Below are positions 54,673-63,329 of a stretch of DNA of 64,000 nucleotides, one piece after another. The notes under the pieces are model-generated. The model saw only the letters and a list, made by a program, of their open reading frames with translations, was not told the origin of the DNA and made no database searches. The position numbers were made by a program, and so were the translations under genes. Numbering within the stretch: the stretch's first letter is position 1; the number at the start of each line of letters is the position of its first letter. This DNA comes from UBA3537 sp964219345 (GTDB taxonomy: Bacteria > Bacteroidota > Bacteroidia > Flavobacteriales > Flavobacteriaceae): the NCBI GenBank assembly GCA_964219345.1, contig CAXPPN010000023.1, positions 22,989-86,988 of the forward strand, given 5' to 3'.

Positions 54673-55533
54673 ATGAAAAAAAGCAATAAATTATTTCTAA
54701 ACACCAAAGACTTTTCTGTTACCGGAGAAAGCTATAAATTGTATTATAATCTTGAGTCAGACATGTTGGTAACAACACCCCAGCCCAAGTCAGACAGGCT
54801 TTCATCATATTATAAAAGCAAACAATATATTTCTCATGTAACGCAAAAACGTAATCTTTTTGACTGGATTTATTTTATTGTAAGAAACTACACACTAAGC
54901 TATAAAATTAAATTATTGTCCAAACTGCCTGTCAAAGACAAAACACTTCTTGATTTTGGCGCAGGCGTCGGATTTTTTGTTAGAGCCGCAATAAAGTCTG
55001 GCTGGAAAAGTATTGGTATAGAGGCATCAGAAGATGCTCGAAAAGCGGCAAATTCTATTTTACCAAACTCAATTTTTGATAGTGATTACATTGATCAGCT
55101 TGAGCCCAAGACTTTATCAATCATATCACTTTGGCACGTTTTGGAGCACCTCCAAAACCCAGAACTATACATTAGAAAATTCAAACAACTTTTGAATGAA
55201 GACGGAAGATTGATTGTGGCAGTCCCAAATTATAAAAGCTATGATGCGCAGTATTATCGTGAGTTTTGGGCAGCATATGATGTGCCCAGACACTTATGGC
55301 ATTTTTCACAAGACTCCATGTCTCGTTTTTTTTCAGACTTTGGATTTCAGCTAGAGGCTACTCACCCCATGCGATTTGATGCATACTATGTTGGCCTTTT
55401 GTCTACGAAATATAAATATGGAAAAATGAAACCACTAAATGCATTATGGATTGGTTTTGTTTCAAACTTTAAAGCAAAACGCACAGGAGAGTATTCTTCA
55501 TTAATTTATGTTCTAAAACATAAAGAAAGTTAA
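54673..55533 (+). CDS. Class I SAM-dependent methyltransferase
   Basis: 286 residues from the ATG at 54673. AdoMet-binding motif I is LLDFGAGVGFFVRAA, with the acidic residue in GIEASED. Post motifs are SLWHVLEHLQNPELY and RLIVAVPNYKSYD. The N-terminus has a Cys-free segment similar to sugar- or polyketide-type methyltransferases. Substrate unknown. The mRNA leader is occupied by the parS-like site, leaving no Shine-Dalgarno sequence. Confidence 0.8.
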   Translation: MKKSNKLFLNTKDFSVTGESYKLYYNLESDMLVTTPQPKSDRLSSYYKSKQYISHVTQKRNLFDWIYFIVRNYTLSYKIKLLSKLPVKDKTLLDFGAGVGFFVRAAIKSGWKSIGIEASEDARKAANSILPNSIFDSDYIDQLEPKTLSIISLWHVLEHLQNPELYIRKFKQLLNEDGRLIVAVPNYKSYDAQYYREFWAAYDVPRHLWHFSQDSMSRFFSDFGFQLEATHPMRFDAYYVGLLSTKYKYGKMKPLNALWIGFVSNFKAKRTGEYSSLIYVLKHKES

Positions 55534-55704
55534 TTTAAGCCTCGCTACACCCTTTTTTATTTTGTTTCGAGCAAACCCAACCAAGAAAAAAAAACAGCCC
55601 TATAAGCAGCTAAAACAAACACTTTTTTAATAGATTAAAAATATTGTAAAAATAAAAAACAATAGATTTTAACTATAATGTGTTTTTTGTAAAAAAAATA
55701 ATGT

Positions 55705-56826
55705 CTATGCTTTTCGGTGAAGTAGTCGTGTTAGCTTTATGGATAAATCGGTAAGCACAATTTTTCCATTGGCATTTCGCTCAATATGGTAAATAGCACT
55801 TTCTATTTCATTACAAATCTTTTCAATATTTTGTGCATCAATAAACTTAGAAAATTTTTCTAACGAAAAGCTCTTGTCGCTAATTTCTAAATGCACCAAT
55901 CCGTTTGCCCCATAATTGACCAATAGAGCTTGACGGAAGAAATCTAATCCATAGGACAAAAATTGTTTTTCCATTTCTCTACCAAGTTTAGCCACAGCCT
56001 CGCTCCAAGCCATAAGTTTATTTATAGATTTTTTATTTGTTTTTGCTTGAAAAGCAGTTCTTACCCAATCTATAAATAATGTTTCAAATTCAATGGTGTT
56101 TTCTTCTTGATTGATCAATTTATAAGCACTATCTAAATTACCTTCAGCTCTTTGTGCAATTCTTTTTGCCGCAATCTCATCCATACCTTTATATTGCACC
56201 AAAGCATTAATAATTTGTGACTCAGAAAGGGGGTGCATATGTATGGATTGACATCGCGATTGAATAGTTTTCAAAAGTGAATCTTCTTGTTCGGTAATCA
56301 AAATAATATTTGTTTTTTGATTGGGTTCTTCAAACCATTTTAAAAGCTTATTAGCACAGGCCGTTGTCATTTTTTCTGCATGCCAGATAATCAATATTTT
56401 GTTCCCACCACCAAAGGATTTCATGGCTAAGGTTTTAATGATGGCTTGTGCTTCATCAACAGCGATTACCCCTTGCTTGTTACCGGCCCCCATAAAACTG
56501 TACCAATCATTTAAGCTTCCATAGGGATTACTTTTTATAAACTCTCTCCACTCTTTTAAGTAGTCTTTTGAAGTAAAAACTGAGCTCGATTGTTCTTTTT
56601 TAACTACTGGAAAAAAGTAGTGAATGTCAGGGTTTTCTAAAGCATTAACCTTTTGATTAGGATTTTCGTTTTGGATTAAAAATGAGGCATATGCAACCGC
56701 CACTGGCAATGCCCCCAAGCCATCTTTACCAACAAAAAGTTGAGCGTGTGGAATTCGTCCAGAAAGAATATTTTTCTGCAAGTAAGATTTTAGGTGATTT
56801 TGCCCAATGATATCTTCAAAAGTCAT
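55705..56826 (-). CDS. holB: DNA polymerase III delta' subunit
   Basis: 373 residues. N-terminal clamp-loader fold: IIGQNHLKSYLQKNILSGRI and PHAQLFVGKDGLGALPVA. The P loop is degenerate (GKDGLGAL), as expected for the non-hydrolysing delta' subunit. ANKLLKWFEEPNQKTNIILI and the arginine-finger-like SRCQSIHMHPL are conserved. The region downstream (55534-55704) is AT-rich with no recognised feature. It is divergent from pgk. Confidence 0.88.
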   Translation of the reverse strand: MTFEDIIGQNHLKSYLQKNILSGRIPHAQLFVGKDGLGALPVAVAYASFLIQNENPNQKVNALENPDIHYFFPVVKKEQSSSVFTSKDYLKEWREFIKSNPYGSLNDWYSFMGAGNKQGVIAVDEAQAIIKTLAMKSFGGGNKILIIWHAEKMTTACANKLLKWFEEPNQKTNIILITEQEDSLLKTIQSRCQSIHMHPLSESQIINALVQYKGMDEIAAKRIAQRAEGNLDSAYKLINQEENTIEFETLFIDWVRTAFQAKTNKKSINKLMAWSEAVAKLGREMEKQFLSYGLDFFRQALLVNYGANGLVHLEISDKSFSLEKFSKFIDAQNIEKICNEIESAIYHIERNANGKIVLTDLSIKLTRLLHRKA

Positions 56827-56940
56827 CTAACAAATATAATTTAATTAATTCAAATGAAGTGATTTATAGCCATTCATCAATGAAATATATCATTCAATTT
56901 TTCATACAAAATATCATTTTATCTACTCTTTTGAAATATG

Positions 56941-56948
56941 TATCTTTG
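56941..56948 (+). promoter_or_regulatory. -7 box for pgk
   Basis: TATCTTTG, an exact TAnnTTTG, 42 bases before the pgk ATG. A TTA instead of TTG occupies the -33 position at 19 bases. Confidence 0.5.
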
Positions 56949-56989
56949 GCCTTGAAAAATTTAAATAACCAATCACAATATTATCCTTT

Positions 56990-58177
56990 ATGAGTACACT
57001 TAAAGATTTTAATTTTAAAGATAAAAAAGCCCTTATTCGTGTTGATTTTAATGTTCCACTCGATGAGAATTTGAACGTTACTGATGACACGAGAATTCAG
57101 TCTGCAAAAAATACCATTCTCAAAGTTTTGGAAGACGGTGGAAGTTGTATTCTTATGTCGCATTTGGGTCGGCCAAAAGCAAAAGAAAGCGAGTTTTCAT
57201 TAAAAAACATTATTTCTAAAGTTGAAAATATTTTAGGCGTAAGTGTTTTATTTTCAGAGGATTGTATTGGAGACGAAGCCACTCAAAAGGCAAAGGATCT
57301 AAAGCCAGGCCAAGTTCTTTTATTAGAAAATCTCAGATACTACAATGAGGAAAAACAAGGCGATGTTGCCTTTGCCGAAGCATTATCAAAACTAGGGGAT
57401 ATTTACGTAAATGACGCTTTTGGGACAGCACATAGAGCTCATGCATCAACGAGTATAATTGCTCAATTTTTTCCAGGGAATAAATGTTTTGGTTATTTAT
57501 TAGAACAAGAAATTATTAGCATAGACAAAGTGTTAACGTCTGGAGAAAAGCCAGTATTAGCAATTTTGGGCGGTGCAAAAGTATCATCAAAAATCACAAT
57601 TATTGAAAACATTTTAGACAAGATTGATCATCTAATTATTGGAGGCGGAATGTCATTCACATTTATAAAAGCACAAGGTGGGGCAATAGGAGACTCTATT
57701 TGTGAGGATGACAAAATGGATTTGGCATTAGACATCTTACGTTTAGCAAAAGAAAAAAACGTCCAGCTTCACCTCCCTGTTGATGTCTTAGCTGCAGATG
57801 ATTTTAGCAATTCAGCAAACACACAAGTTGTGGACATAACAGCTATTCCATCCGAATGGCAAGGTTTGGACTGTGGTCCAAAAAGTAAGGCTATTTTCCA
57901 TGATGTTGTTCAGCAATGTAAAACCATCTTATGGAATGGTCCGTTAGGTGTTTTTGAATTAGACACATTTTCTACGGGCACAAAAACATTAGGAGATTCA
58001 ATTGCAGAGGTTACACAAAATGGTGCTTTTTCTCTTGTAGGTGGTGGCGATTCTGTGGCTGCAGTTAAGCAATTTGGATTTCAAAACAAAGTCAGTTATG
58101 TGAGTACTGGTGGTGGCGCTATGTTGGAAAGTCTGGAAGGCAAAACACTTCCTGGAATTGCAGCCATAAACGAATAA
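56990..58177 (+). CDS. pgk: Phosphoglycerate kinase
   Basis: 395 residues, normal length. It makes ATP from 1,3-bisphosphoglycerate in glycolysis. RVDFNVPLDE, SHLGRPK, the substrate-binding YVNDAFGTAHRAHAS, AILGGAKVSSKI, and the nucleotide region LVGGGDSVAAVKQFG are conserved. The lytic transglycosylase gene starts 7 bases later. Confidence 0.96.
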   Translation: MSTLKDFNFKDKKALIRVDFNVPLDENLNVTDDTRIQSAKNTILKVLEDGGSCILMSHLGRPKAKESEFSLKNIISKVENILGVSVLFSEDCIGDEATQKAKDLKPGQVLLLENLRYYNEEKQGDVAFAEALSKLGDIYVNDAFGTAHRAHASTSIIAQFFPGNKCFGYLLEQEIISIDKVLTSGEKPVLAILGGAKVSSKITIIENILDKIDHLIIGGGMSFTFIKAQGGAIGDSICEDDKMDLALDILRLAKEKNVQLHLPVDVLAADDFSNSANTQVVDITAIPSEWQGLDCGPKSKAIFHDVVQQCKTILWNGPLGVFELDTFSTGTKTLGDSIAEVTQNGAFSLVGGGDSVAAVKQFGFQNKVSYVSTGGGAMLESLEGKTLPGIAAINE

Positions 58178-58184
58178 CATCTCT

Positions 58185-59483
58185 ATGATATCAAAAAAGG
58201 GAATCGCGTTTATTTTTCTTCTGTTATTAAATTTGTCTTATTCACAATCACAAATTTCAGAAAAAGCAGACTTAAACATTATCATTGATACAACGGTAAT
58301 TGAACTTCAAGATTATAAAAATGCAATACTTTTTGACAACCAATGGCGGGCAGAATTTTTTGATGATTCATTGTATGATTCTATCACAAAAATCGTAAAG
58401 GAAGACACTTTCGAAAATATAGATTTTCCAGAATTATCTTCGGATACACTAATCGCAAGACTGCAAGAACTTGATTCCAAAACACCATTTCATATAAGCT
58501 ATAATCCCGCACTAGAAACACTTATAAAAAACTATCTTAAACTAAGAAAGGGGCCTTACGAAAGACTTATGAAATTGAGTCAGTATTATTTTCCACTTTT
58601 TGAAGAAATTTTTGATAGAGAAGGAATTCCACTGGAAATCAAATATTTAGCTATTGTTGAATCGGCATTAAAACCATCCGCAAAATCTACAGTTGGTGCA
58701 ACTGGTCTATGGCAGTTTATGTTTTCAACTGGAAAATATTACGATTTAGAAGTTAGTAGTTATGTTGATGAACGTTGTGATCCAGTTCGTTCTACAACTG
58801 CAGCGGCAAAATATCTAAAATCTTTACATAAAAGTTTTGATGATTGGGATTTGGCTCTTGCCGCCTACAATTCAGGGCCAGGAAATGTTACAAAAGCAAT
58901 TCGGCGTTCTGGTGGTTATAAAAACTATTGGAACATTCGGCCTTTTCTGCCAAGTGAAACAGCAGGATATTTACCAGCTTTTTTAGCAACAATGTATATA
59001 TTTGAGTATGCTTCACAACACGGGTTTGACGTTCCAAGACATAAAATGCCAATAATAAAAACAGACACTATACAAGTTAAAAACATGATTAGTCTAAAGC
59101 AAGTGAGCGAAGTTATTGATATTGATTTTGAGACGTTAGAATTTTTAAATCCATCCTATAAACTTGGAATAATTCCAGTTATAAAAAATAAAAATTATGT
59201 TTTAAGACTTCCTATTGAAACTATTGGTGCCTTTGTGAGTAATGAAGAGCAAGTTTATGCTTACGCCAAAACACAATTTGACAGTCGTGAAAAACCATTG
59301 CCAAAGTTCTATAAATTAGACACTAAAATAAGATACAAGGTCCAGCCGGGGGATTATTTGGGAAAGATTGCTAAAAAGTTCCGTGTAAAAATTAGTCAAA
59401 TAAAAAAATGGAATGGCCTACGTTCAGACCAACTTAAAGCCGGAAGTCGATTGACAATTTTTACAAGAAACCCACAGAACTAA
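58185..59483 (+). CDS. Lytic transglycosylase with LysM domains (MltD-like)
   Basis: 432 residues. A signal peptide (to about residue 20, LSYSQ) is followed by an SLT domain with catalytic Glu159 in AIVESALKPSAKS, GATGLWQFM and DLALAAYNSGPGNV. A degenerate LysM lies at about 300-350 and a good one at about 383-428 (YKVQPGDYLGKIAKKF). Cleaves peptidoglycan in the periplasm. Likely co-transcribed with pgk. Confidence 0.9.
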   Translation: MISKKGIAFIFLLLLNLSYSQSQISEKADLNIIIDTTVIELQDYKNAILFDNQWRAEFFDDSLYDSITKIVKEDTFENIDFPELSSDTLIARLQELDSKTPFHISYNPALETLIKNYLKLRKGPYERLMKLSQYYFPLFEEIFDREGIPLEIKYLAIVESALKPSAKSTVGATGLWQFMFSTGKYYDLEVSSYVDERCDPVRSTTAAAKYLKSLHKSFDDWDLALAAYNSGPGNVTKAIRRSGGYKNYWNIRPFLPSETAGYLPAFLATMYIFEYASQHGFDVPRHKMPIIKTDTIQVKNMISLKQVSEVIDIDFETLEFLNPSYKLGIIPVIKNKNYVLRLPIETIGAFVSNEEQVYAYAKTQFDSREKPLPKFYKLDTKIRYKVQPGDYLGKIAKKFRVKISQIKKWNGLRSDQLKAGSRLTIFTRNPQN

Positions 59484-59566
59484 CCTCAAGATAGACAGCA
59501 ATTTTTGATGTCAATCAAAGGGACTCTTTTCACAAGATTTAAAAAAATAGTATTACTTTTCCATAT

Positions 59567-59574
59567 TAAATTTG
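59567..59574 (+). promoter_or_regulatory. -7 box for the DUF4837 gene
   Basis: TAAATTTG, an exact match, 44 bases upstream of the ATG at 59618. The -33 side is weak. Confidence 0.45.
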
Positions 59575-59617
59575 TAAAATGGAACGATATTAGTGGTTAT
59601 GACTAAAAAATCTTAAT

Positions 59618-60592
59618 ATGAAATCCTTCATAAACATAATGCTCTTTACGTTGTTTCTTTTTTCATGTAATGAAACGGCATCAAAAAAAGTATATAAACC
59701 ACAATCATCGGGAAACATAAATAGTCTTTTAGTTGTTGTTGACGATGATCTATGGGGCGCAAGTGTTGGAGAAGCCATTAGGCGTCATATTGGTTCAGAA
59801 ATATACGGACTTCCACAAGTAGAACCCCAATTTGATTTACGACAGGTTCCACAATCTGTTTTTTCAGACTTTGTTCGAATGAATAGGACCGTCTTAAAAG
59901 TACAACTTTCAAAAACAGATGGGGTTAAGTTTTATACTAATCCCTATGCGATACCTCAAAAGATGATAGTAGTAAGTGGAACATCGCTAAAAGTCCTTTC
60001 AGAATTAATTGAGCAAAACTCCTCTAAAATTATTAGTGTATTTAAAAATCAAGAATTAAAAGAAAGACAGCGACGAATAAAAAAATCTTTATTCAACACA
60101 GCTGCTATAGAAAAGACTTTAGGGATTAAACTTAATGTGCCATCTGTTTATAGAATTGCTAAAAACAAAGACAACTTTTTTTGGATTAGAAGAGATACAA
60201 AAACAGGTATCATAAACTTGTTGATATATAGTGTTCCATTACAAGATTTCAAAACTATAGATGCATTTTCACAACGTGTTATTCAGCTTCGAGATTCTGT
60301 TGCAAAGCAACACATTCCAGGGCCAGTAGAGGGTAATTTTATGACCACAGAAACGGCCTATACACCATTTTCATTTTTTACAGAAATTGCAAATACAAAG
60401 GTTTTAGAAACTAGAAGTTTATGGAAAGTTGAAGGAGCATTTATGTCAGGGCCTTTTGTTAATTTTTCTTTTGAAGACACAAAGAACAACCGACTGTTGG
60501 TAGCGGAGGGATTTGTTTATACACCGTCTGAACCAAAACGAGATTATATTTTTGAACTAGAGTCGATCATAAAGTCTATTACGATCCAATAA
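59618..60592 (+). CDS. DUF4837 lipoprotein
   Basis: 324 residues. The lipobox is LFSC near residue 17, so it is a lipoprotein. The mature region contains the DUF4837 features SLLVVVDDDLWGASVGEAIR, YGLPQVEPQFDLRQ and GPFVNFSFED. A Bacteroidota-restricted family with no assigned function. It is convergent with tatA, with a shared terminator between them. Confidence 0.82.
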   Translation: MKSFINIMLFTLFLFSCNETASKKVYKPQSSGNINSLLVVVDDDLWGASVGEAIRRHIGSEIYGLPQVEPQFDLRQVPQSVFSDFVRMNRTVLKVQLSKTDGVKFYTNPYAIPQKMIVVSGTSLKVLSELIEQNSSKIISVFKNQELKERQRRIKKSLFNTAAIEKTLGIKLNVPSVYRIAKNKDNFFWIRRDTKTGIINLLIYSVPLQDFKTIDAFSQRVIQLRDSVAKQHIPGPVEGNFMTTETAYTPFSFFTEIANTKVLETRSLWKVEGAFMSGPFVNFSFEDTKNNRLLVAEGFVYTPSEPKRDYIFELESIIKSITIQ

Positions 60593-60622
60593 AAAATCCC
60601 AGAATTCTGGGGCTTTTTTTTA
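60591..60622. terminator. Bidirectional terminator between the DUF4837 gene and tatA
   Basis: CCCAG-aatt-CTGGG with A6 before and T8 after. Both strands have a T run following the stem, so both convergent genes can end here. Confidence 0.8.
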
Positions 60623-60808
60623 TTTCTTTTCTTCCTCTTTTTTATTGTCTTCGTCTTCTTTGCTAGCTTTCTTAAATTCTTTGATGCCGCCCCCTAAACC
60701 TTTCATGAGTTCAGGAATTTTTTTACCACCAAAAAGCAACAAAACAACAAGAACAATTAGAACAATTTGCATTGGGCCAAAAGCCAGAGGTAATATATGT
60801 AGTTCCAT
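60620..60808 (-). CDS. tatA: Sec-independent protein translocase TatA
   Basis: 62 residues. A single N-terminal membrane helix (about 10-24, MQIVLIVLVVLLLFG) is followed by the conserved GGKKIPELMKGLGGGIKEFK amphipathic helix and a Lys/Glu/Asp-rich tail. It forms the Tat translocation pore. tatC is not in this window. Confidence 0.94.
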   Translation of the reverse strand: MELHILPLAFGPMQIVLIVLVVLLLFGGKKIPELMKGLGGGIKEFKKASKEDEDNKKEEEKK

Positions 60809-60829
60809 AATTTTTGTATTATTGGATAC

Positions 60830-60837
60830 AAAGTTAA
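60830..60837 (-). promoter_or_regulatory. -7 box for tatA
   Basis: Minus-strand TAACTTTG (exact TAnnTTTG), 22 bases upstream of the tatA start. Confidence 0.4.
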
Positions 60838-60911
60838 GAATTATCCATTAATTAAAATGCGAAATCAAAATATTAGTGGTGGAGTACTATAGCAATAGCA
60901 CAATTTTTATT

Positions 60912-60919
60912 TAATTTTG
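60912..60919 (+). promoter_or_regulatory. -7 box immediately before the M23 peptidase gene
   Basis: TAATTTTG (exact TAnnTTTG) ends 6 bases before the ATG at 60925, so transcription should start at or next to the start codon. -33 element weak. Confidence 0.45.
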
Positions 60920-60924
60920 TTTCG

Positions 60925-61803
60925 ATGAAGTATTTAAAAACATCTGAGAAATCCAGAAAAAAGAAATTAACCAAAAAGCTATTACATAAATATCGATTGG
61001 TTGTTCTTAACGAGGACACTTTTGAGGAGCGATTTGCCATGAAACTAACGCGCCTAAATGTTTTCATTTTTGGGTCATTATCGGCATTACTTTTAATTGG
61101 TTTTACCACTGTTTTTATTGCATTTACACCAATTCGAGAATATATTCCAGGGTATACTTCTCCAACGCTTCAAAAACAAGCTATTGATTTGGAGCGAAAA
61201 ACAGATTCTCTTTTGAATGTAACCCGTATGAATGAACTTTATATGGCTTCAATAAAAGATGTTTTAAGTGGTGAGGTATCTTCGGAAACGATAAATAAAG
61301 ATTCTATATACGCAGCATTGGCCGCTGAGGTCAACCCAGAAGATTTGAACCCTTCAAAAGCGGATTCAATTTTGAGGGAAAAAGTAGACAATGAAGATAA
61401 ATACAATTTGTTTGAATCTGCACGGTCAGTAAAGAATTTTATCTTTTTTCCACCTGTAAAAGGTACGGTAAGTTCAGGATTTAATATTAAAGAACAGCAT
61501 TATGCTGTAGACATTGTAGTTCCAAAAAATACACCCATAAAAGCAGCTGCAGATGGTCGTGTCATTCTTGCTTCTTGGACTTCGGATTCTGGCTATGTTA
61601 TTATTTTAGATCATGGAAATCAATTGCTTTCTGTGTACAAACACAACTCCTATCTTACCAAAGAACAGGGTGATTTAGTAAAAGCGAGAGAGGTTATTGC
61701 GACATCAGGTTCAACAGGGGAATTTAGTACCGGCCCCCATTTGCATTTTGAGCTTTGGAATGACGGCAACCCCATAGACCCTGTCGCATTTATAGATTTT
61801 TAG
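60925..61803 (+). CDS. M23-family metallopeptidase (LytM-like)
   Basis: 292 residues. One membrane span near residues 44-66 (FIFGSLSALLLIGFTTVFIA), a coiled region (80-170), then an M23 domain with zinc ligands in HYAVDIVVP (His192, Asp196) and PHLHFEL (His272, His274). The SGYVIILDHGNQLLSVYKH strand is typical. A membrane-anchored cell-wall endopeptidase or activator. The GH3 gene follows after 7 bases. Confidence 0.9.
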   Translation: MKYLKTSEKSRKKKLTKKLLHKYRLVVLNEDTFEERFAMKLTRLNVFIFGSLSALLLIGFTTVFIAFTPIREYIPGYTSPTLQKQAIDLERKTDSLLNVTRMNELYMASIKDVLSGEVSSETINKDSIYAALAAEVNPEDLNPSKADSILREKVDNEDKYNLFESARSVKNFIFFPPVKGTVSSGFNIKEQHYAVDIVVPKNTPIKAAADGRVILASWTSDSGYVIILDHGNQLLSVYKHNSYLTKEQGDLVKAREVIATSGSTGEFSTGPHLHFELWNDGNPIDPVAFIDF

Positions 61804-61810
61804 TTAAAAT

Positions 61811-63313
61811 ATGATATCAATTAAATCCTTTTTTGCCAAAATATTTGCCGCACATGTTACCAAAAAAATTAATACATGGGCCTCAAAACCAATAGAAACT
61901 CAAGATAAAGTTTTTAAATCGCTGATTGAATCTGCAAAGCACACCACATTTGGGAAGGATCATCATTTTAGCAGTATTAATAATCATGAAGATTTTGTAA
62001 AAAAAGTACCCGTAAGAGACTATGAAAATTTAAAATCTTATGTTAATCAAGTTGTCGAAGGGAAGCCTGATATTTTGTGGCCAGGAACACCACTTTATTT
62101 TGCTAAAACATCTGGGACAACTTCTGGAGCAAAATACATTCCTATTACCGCACCATCTATAAAAGCACAGGTTGAAGCATCGCGTAATGCTATTTTGATG
62201 TATATCAATGAAACAGGTAACTCCGATTTTGTAGATGGGAAATGGATTTTTTTGCAGGGGAGTCCAGTTTTAAGCGAAAAAAATGGTATCAAACTCGGCC
62301 GTCTTTCGGGGATTTCTGCACATTATGTTCCTTCATATTTGCTTAAAAATAGAATGCCTAGTTGGGAAACAAACTGTATAGAAGACTGGGAAACCAAAGT
62401 GGATGCTATTGTACAAGAAACCCTCAAAGAAAACATGACAGCTATTGCTGGAATTCCATCTTGGGTACAAATGTATTTTGAGAAACTGGTGAAAGAGAGA
62501 AAACAAAAGGTTGGTGAGATTTTTGAAAATTTTAATCTTTTTATTTTTGGCGGCGTCAATTTTGAACCCTATCGTTCTAAATTTGAAAACTTAATTGGAA
62601 GAAAAGTAGATAGTGTAGAACTTTATCCTGCAAGTGAAGGTTTTTTTGCCTTTCAAGATCAACAAAACAAAAAAGGGATGCTATTGCAGTTGGACTCAGG
62701 AATTTTTTATGAATTTATTGAGGCAAATACCTTTTTTGAGGACAACCCCAAACGAATAACTCTAAAAGACGTAAAAATAGGGGTGAATTATGTCATTATA
62801 ATTTCTACTAACGCGGGGTTATGGGCTTACAATATTGGCGACACAGTGCAGTTTACTTCGCTAGCACCATTTAGAATTATTGTTAGTGGAAGAATAAAAC
62901 ATTTTATATCGGCTTTTGGAGAACATGTTATAGCTAAAGAAGTAGATCAGGCACTTATTGAGGCTGTAAGAGGGACAAGTGCAAGAGTTACAGAATACAC
63001 AGTAGCTCCTGAAATTAACCCAAAAGAAGGGTTACCTTTTCACGAATGGTTTATTGAGTTTGAAAAAGAGCCAGAAGATTTTAATCAGTTTATTAAAAAA
63101 ATTGATGAAACCCTTCAAAATCAAAACAGTTATTACAAGGACTTAATTCAAGGGAAAGTTTTAAGGCAACTTCAAATTACGAAAGTTAAAAAAGATGGAT
63201 TTAAAACATATATGAAAACCATTGGTAAATTAGGCGGACAAAACAAAACGCCACGCCTTGCAAATGACCGAAAGATTGCAGATAGTTTAAAGAAGCAAAA
63301 TCTTATCAAATAA
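61811..63313 (+). CDS. GH3-family (auxin-responsive promoter) acyl-adenylase-like protein
   Basis: 500 residues. The N-terminal PVRDYENLKSYVNQVVEG and the phosphate-binding loop FAKTSGTTSGAKYIP are GH3/ANL-superfamily marks. ELYPASEGFFAFQ is the second adenylation motif. Plant relatives conjugate amino acids to acyl hormones; the bacterial substrate is unknown. The gene is conserved in flavobacteria downstream of the M23 peptidase gene. Confidence 0.85.
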   Translation: MISIKSFFAKIFAAHVTKKINTWASKPIETQDKVFKSLIESAKHTTFGKDHHFSSINNHEDFVKKVPVRDYENLKSYVNQVVEGKPDILWPGTPLYFAKTSGTTSGAKYIPITAPSIKAQVEASRNAILMYINETGNSDFVDGKWIFLQGSPVLSEKNGIKLGRLSGISAHYVPSYLLKNRMPSWETNCIEDWETKVDAIVQETLKENMTAIAGIPSWVQMYFEKLVKERKQKVGEIFENFNLFIFGGVNFEPYRSKFENLIGRKVDSVELYPASEGFFAFQDQQNKKGMLLQLDSGIFYEFIEANTFFEDNPKRITLKDVKIGVNYVIIISTNAGLWAYNIGDTVQFTSLAPFRIIVSGRIKHFISAFGEHVIAKEVDQALIEAVRGTSARVTEYTVAPEINPKEGLPFHEWFIEFEKEPEDFNQFIKKIDETLQNQNSYYKDLIQGKVLRQLQITKVKKDGFKTYMKTIGKLGGQNKTPRLANDRKIADSLKKQNLIK

Positions 63314-63315
63314 TG

Positions 63316-63323
63316 TATATTTG
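63316..63323 (+). promoter_or_regulatory. -7 box immediately before the DUF6909 gene
   Basis: TATATTTG (exact TAnnTTTG) ends 7 bases before the ATG at 63330. The expected transcription start coincides with the start codon. Confidence 0.45.
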
Positions 63324-63329
63324 CCCCTG

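Noticed and set aside
54655..54675. Apparent N-terminal extension MFHVEHM of the methyltransferase
   Set aside because: It is the translation of the parS-like palindrome from a TTG codon; the ATG at 54673 fits the expected protein start.
55534..55704. Possible small RNA or terminator in the spacer after the methyltransferase gene
   Set aside because: AT-rich sequence without a stable hairpin, promoter box or open frame I could support.
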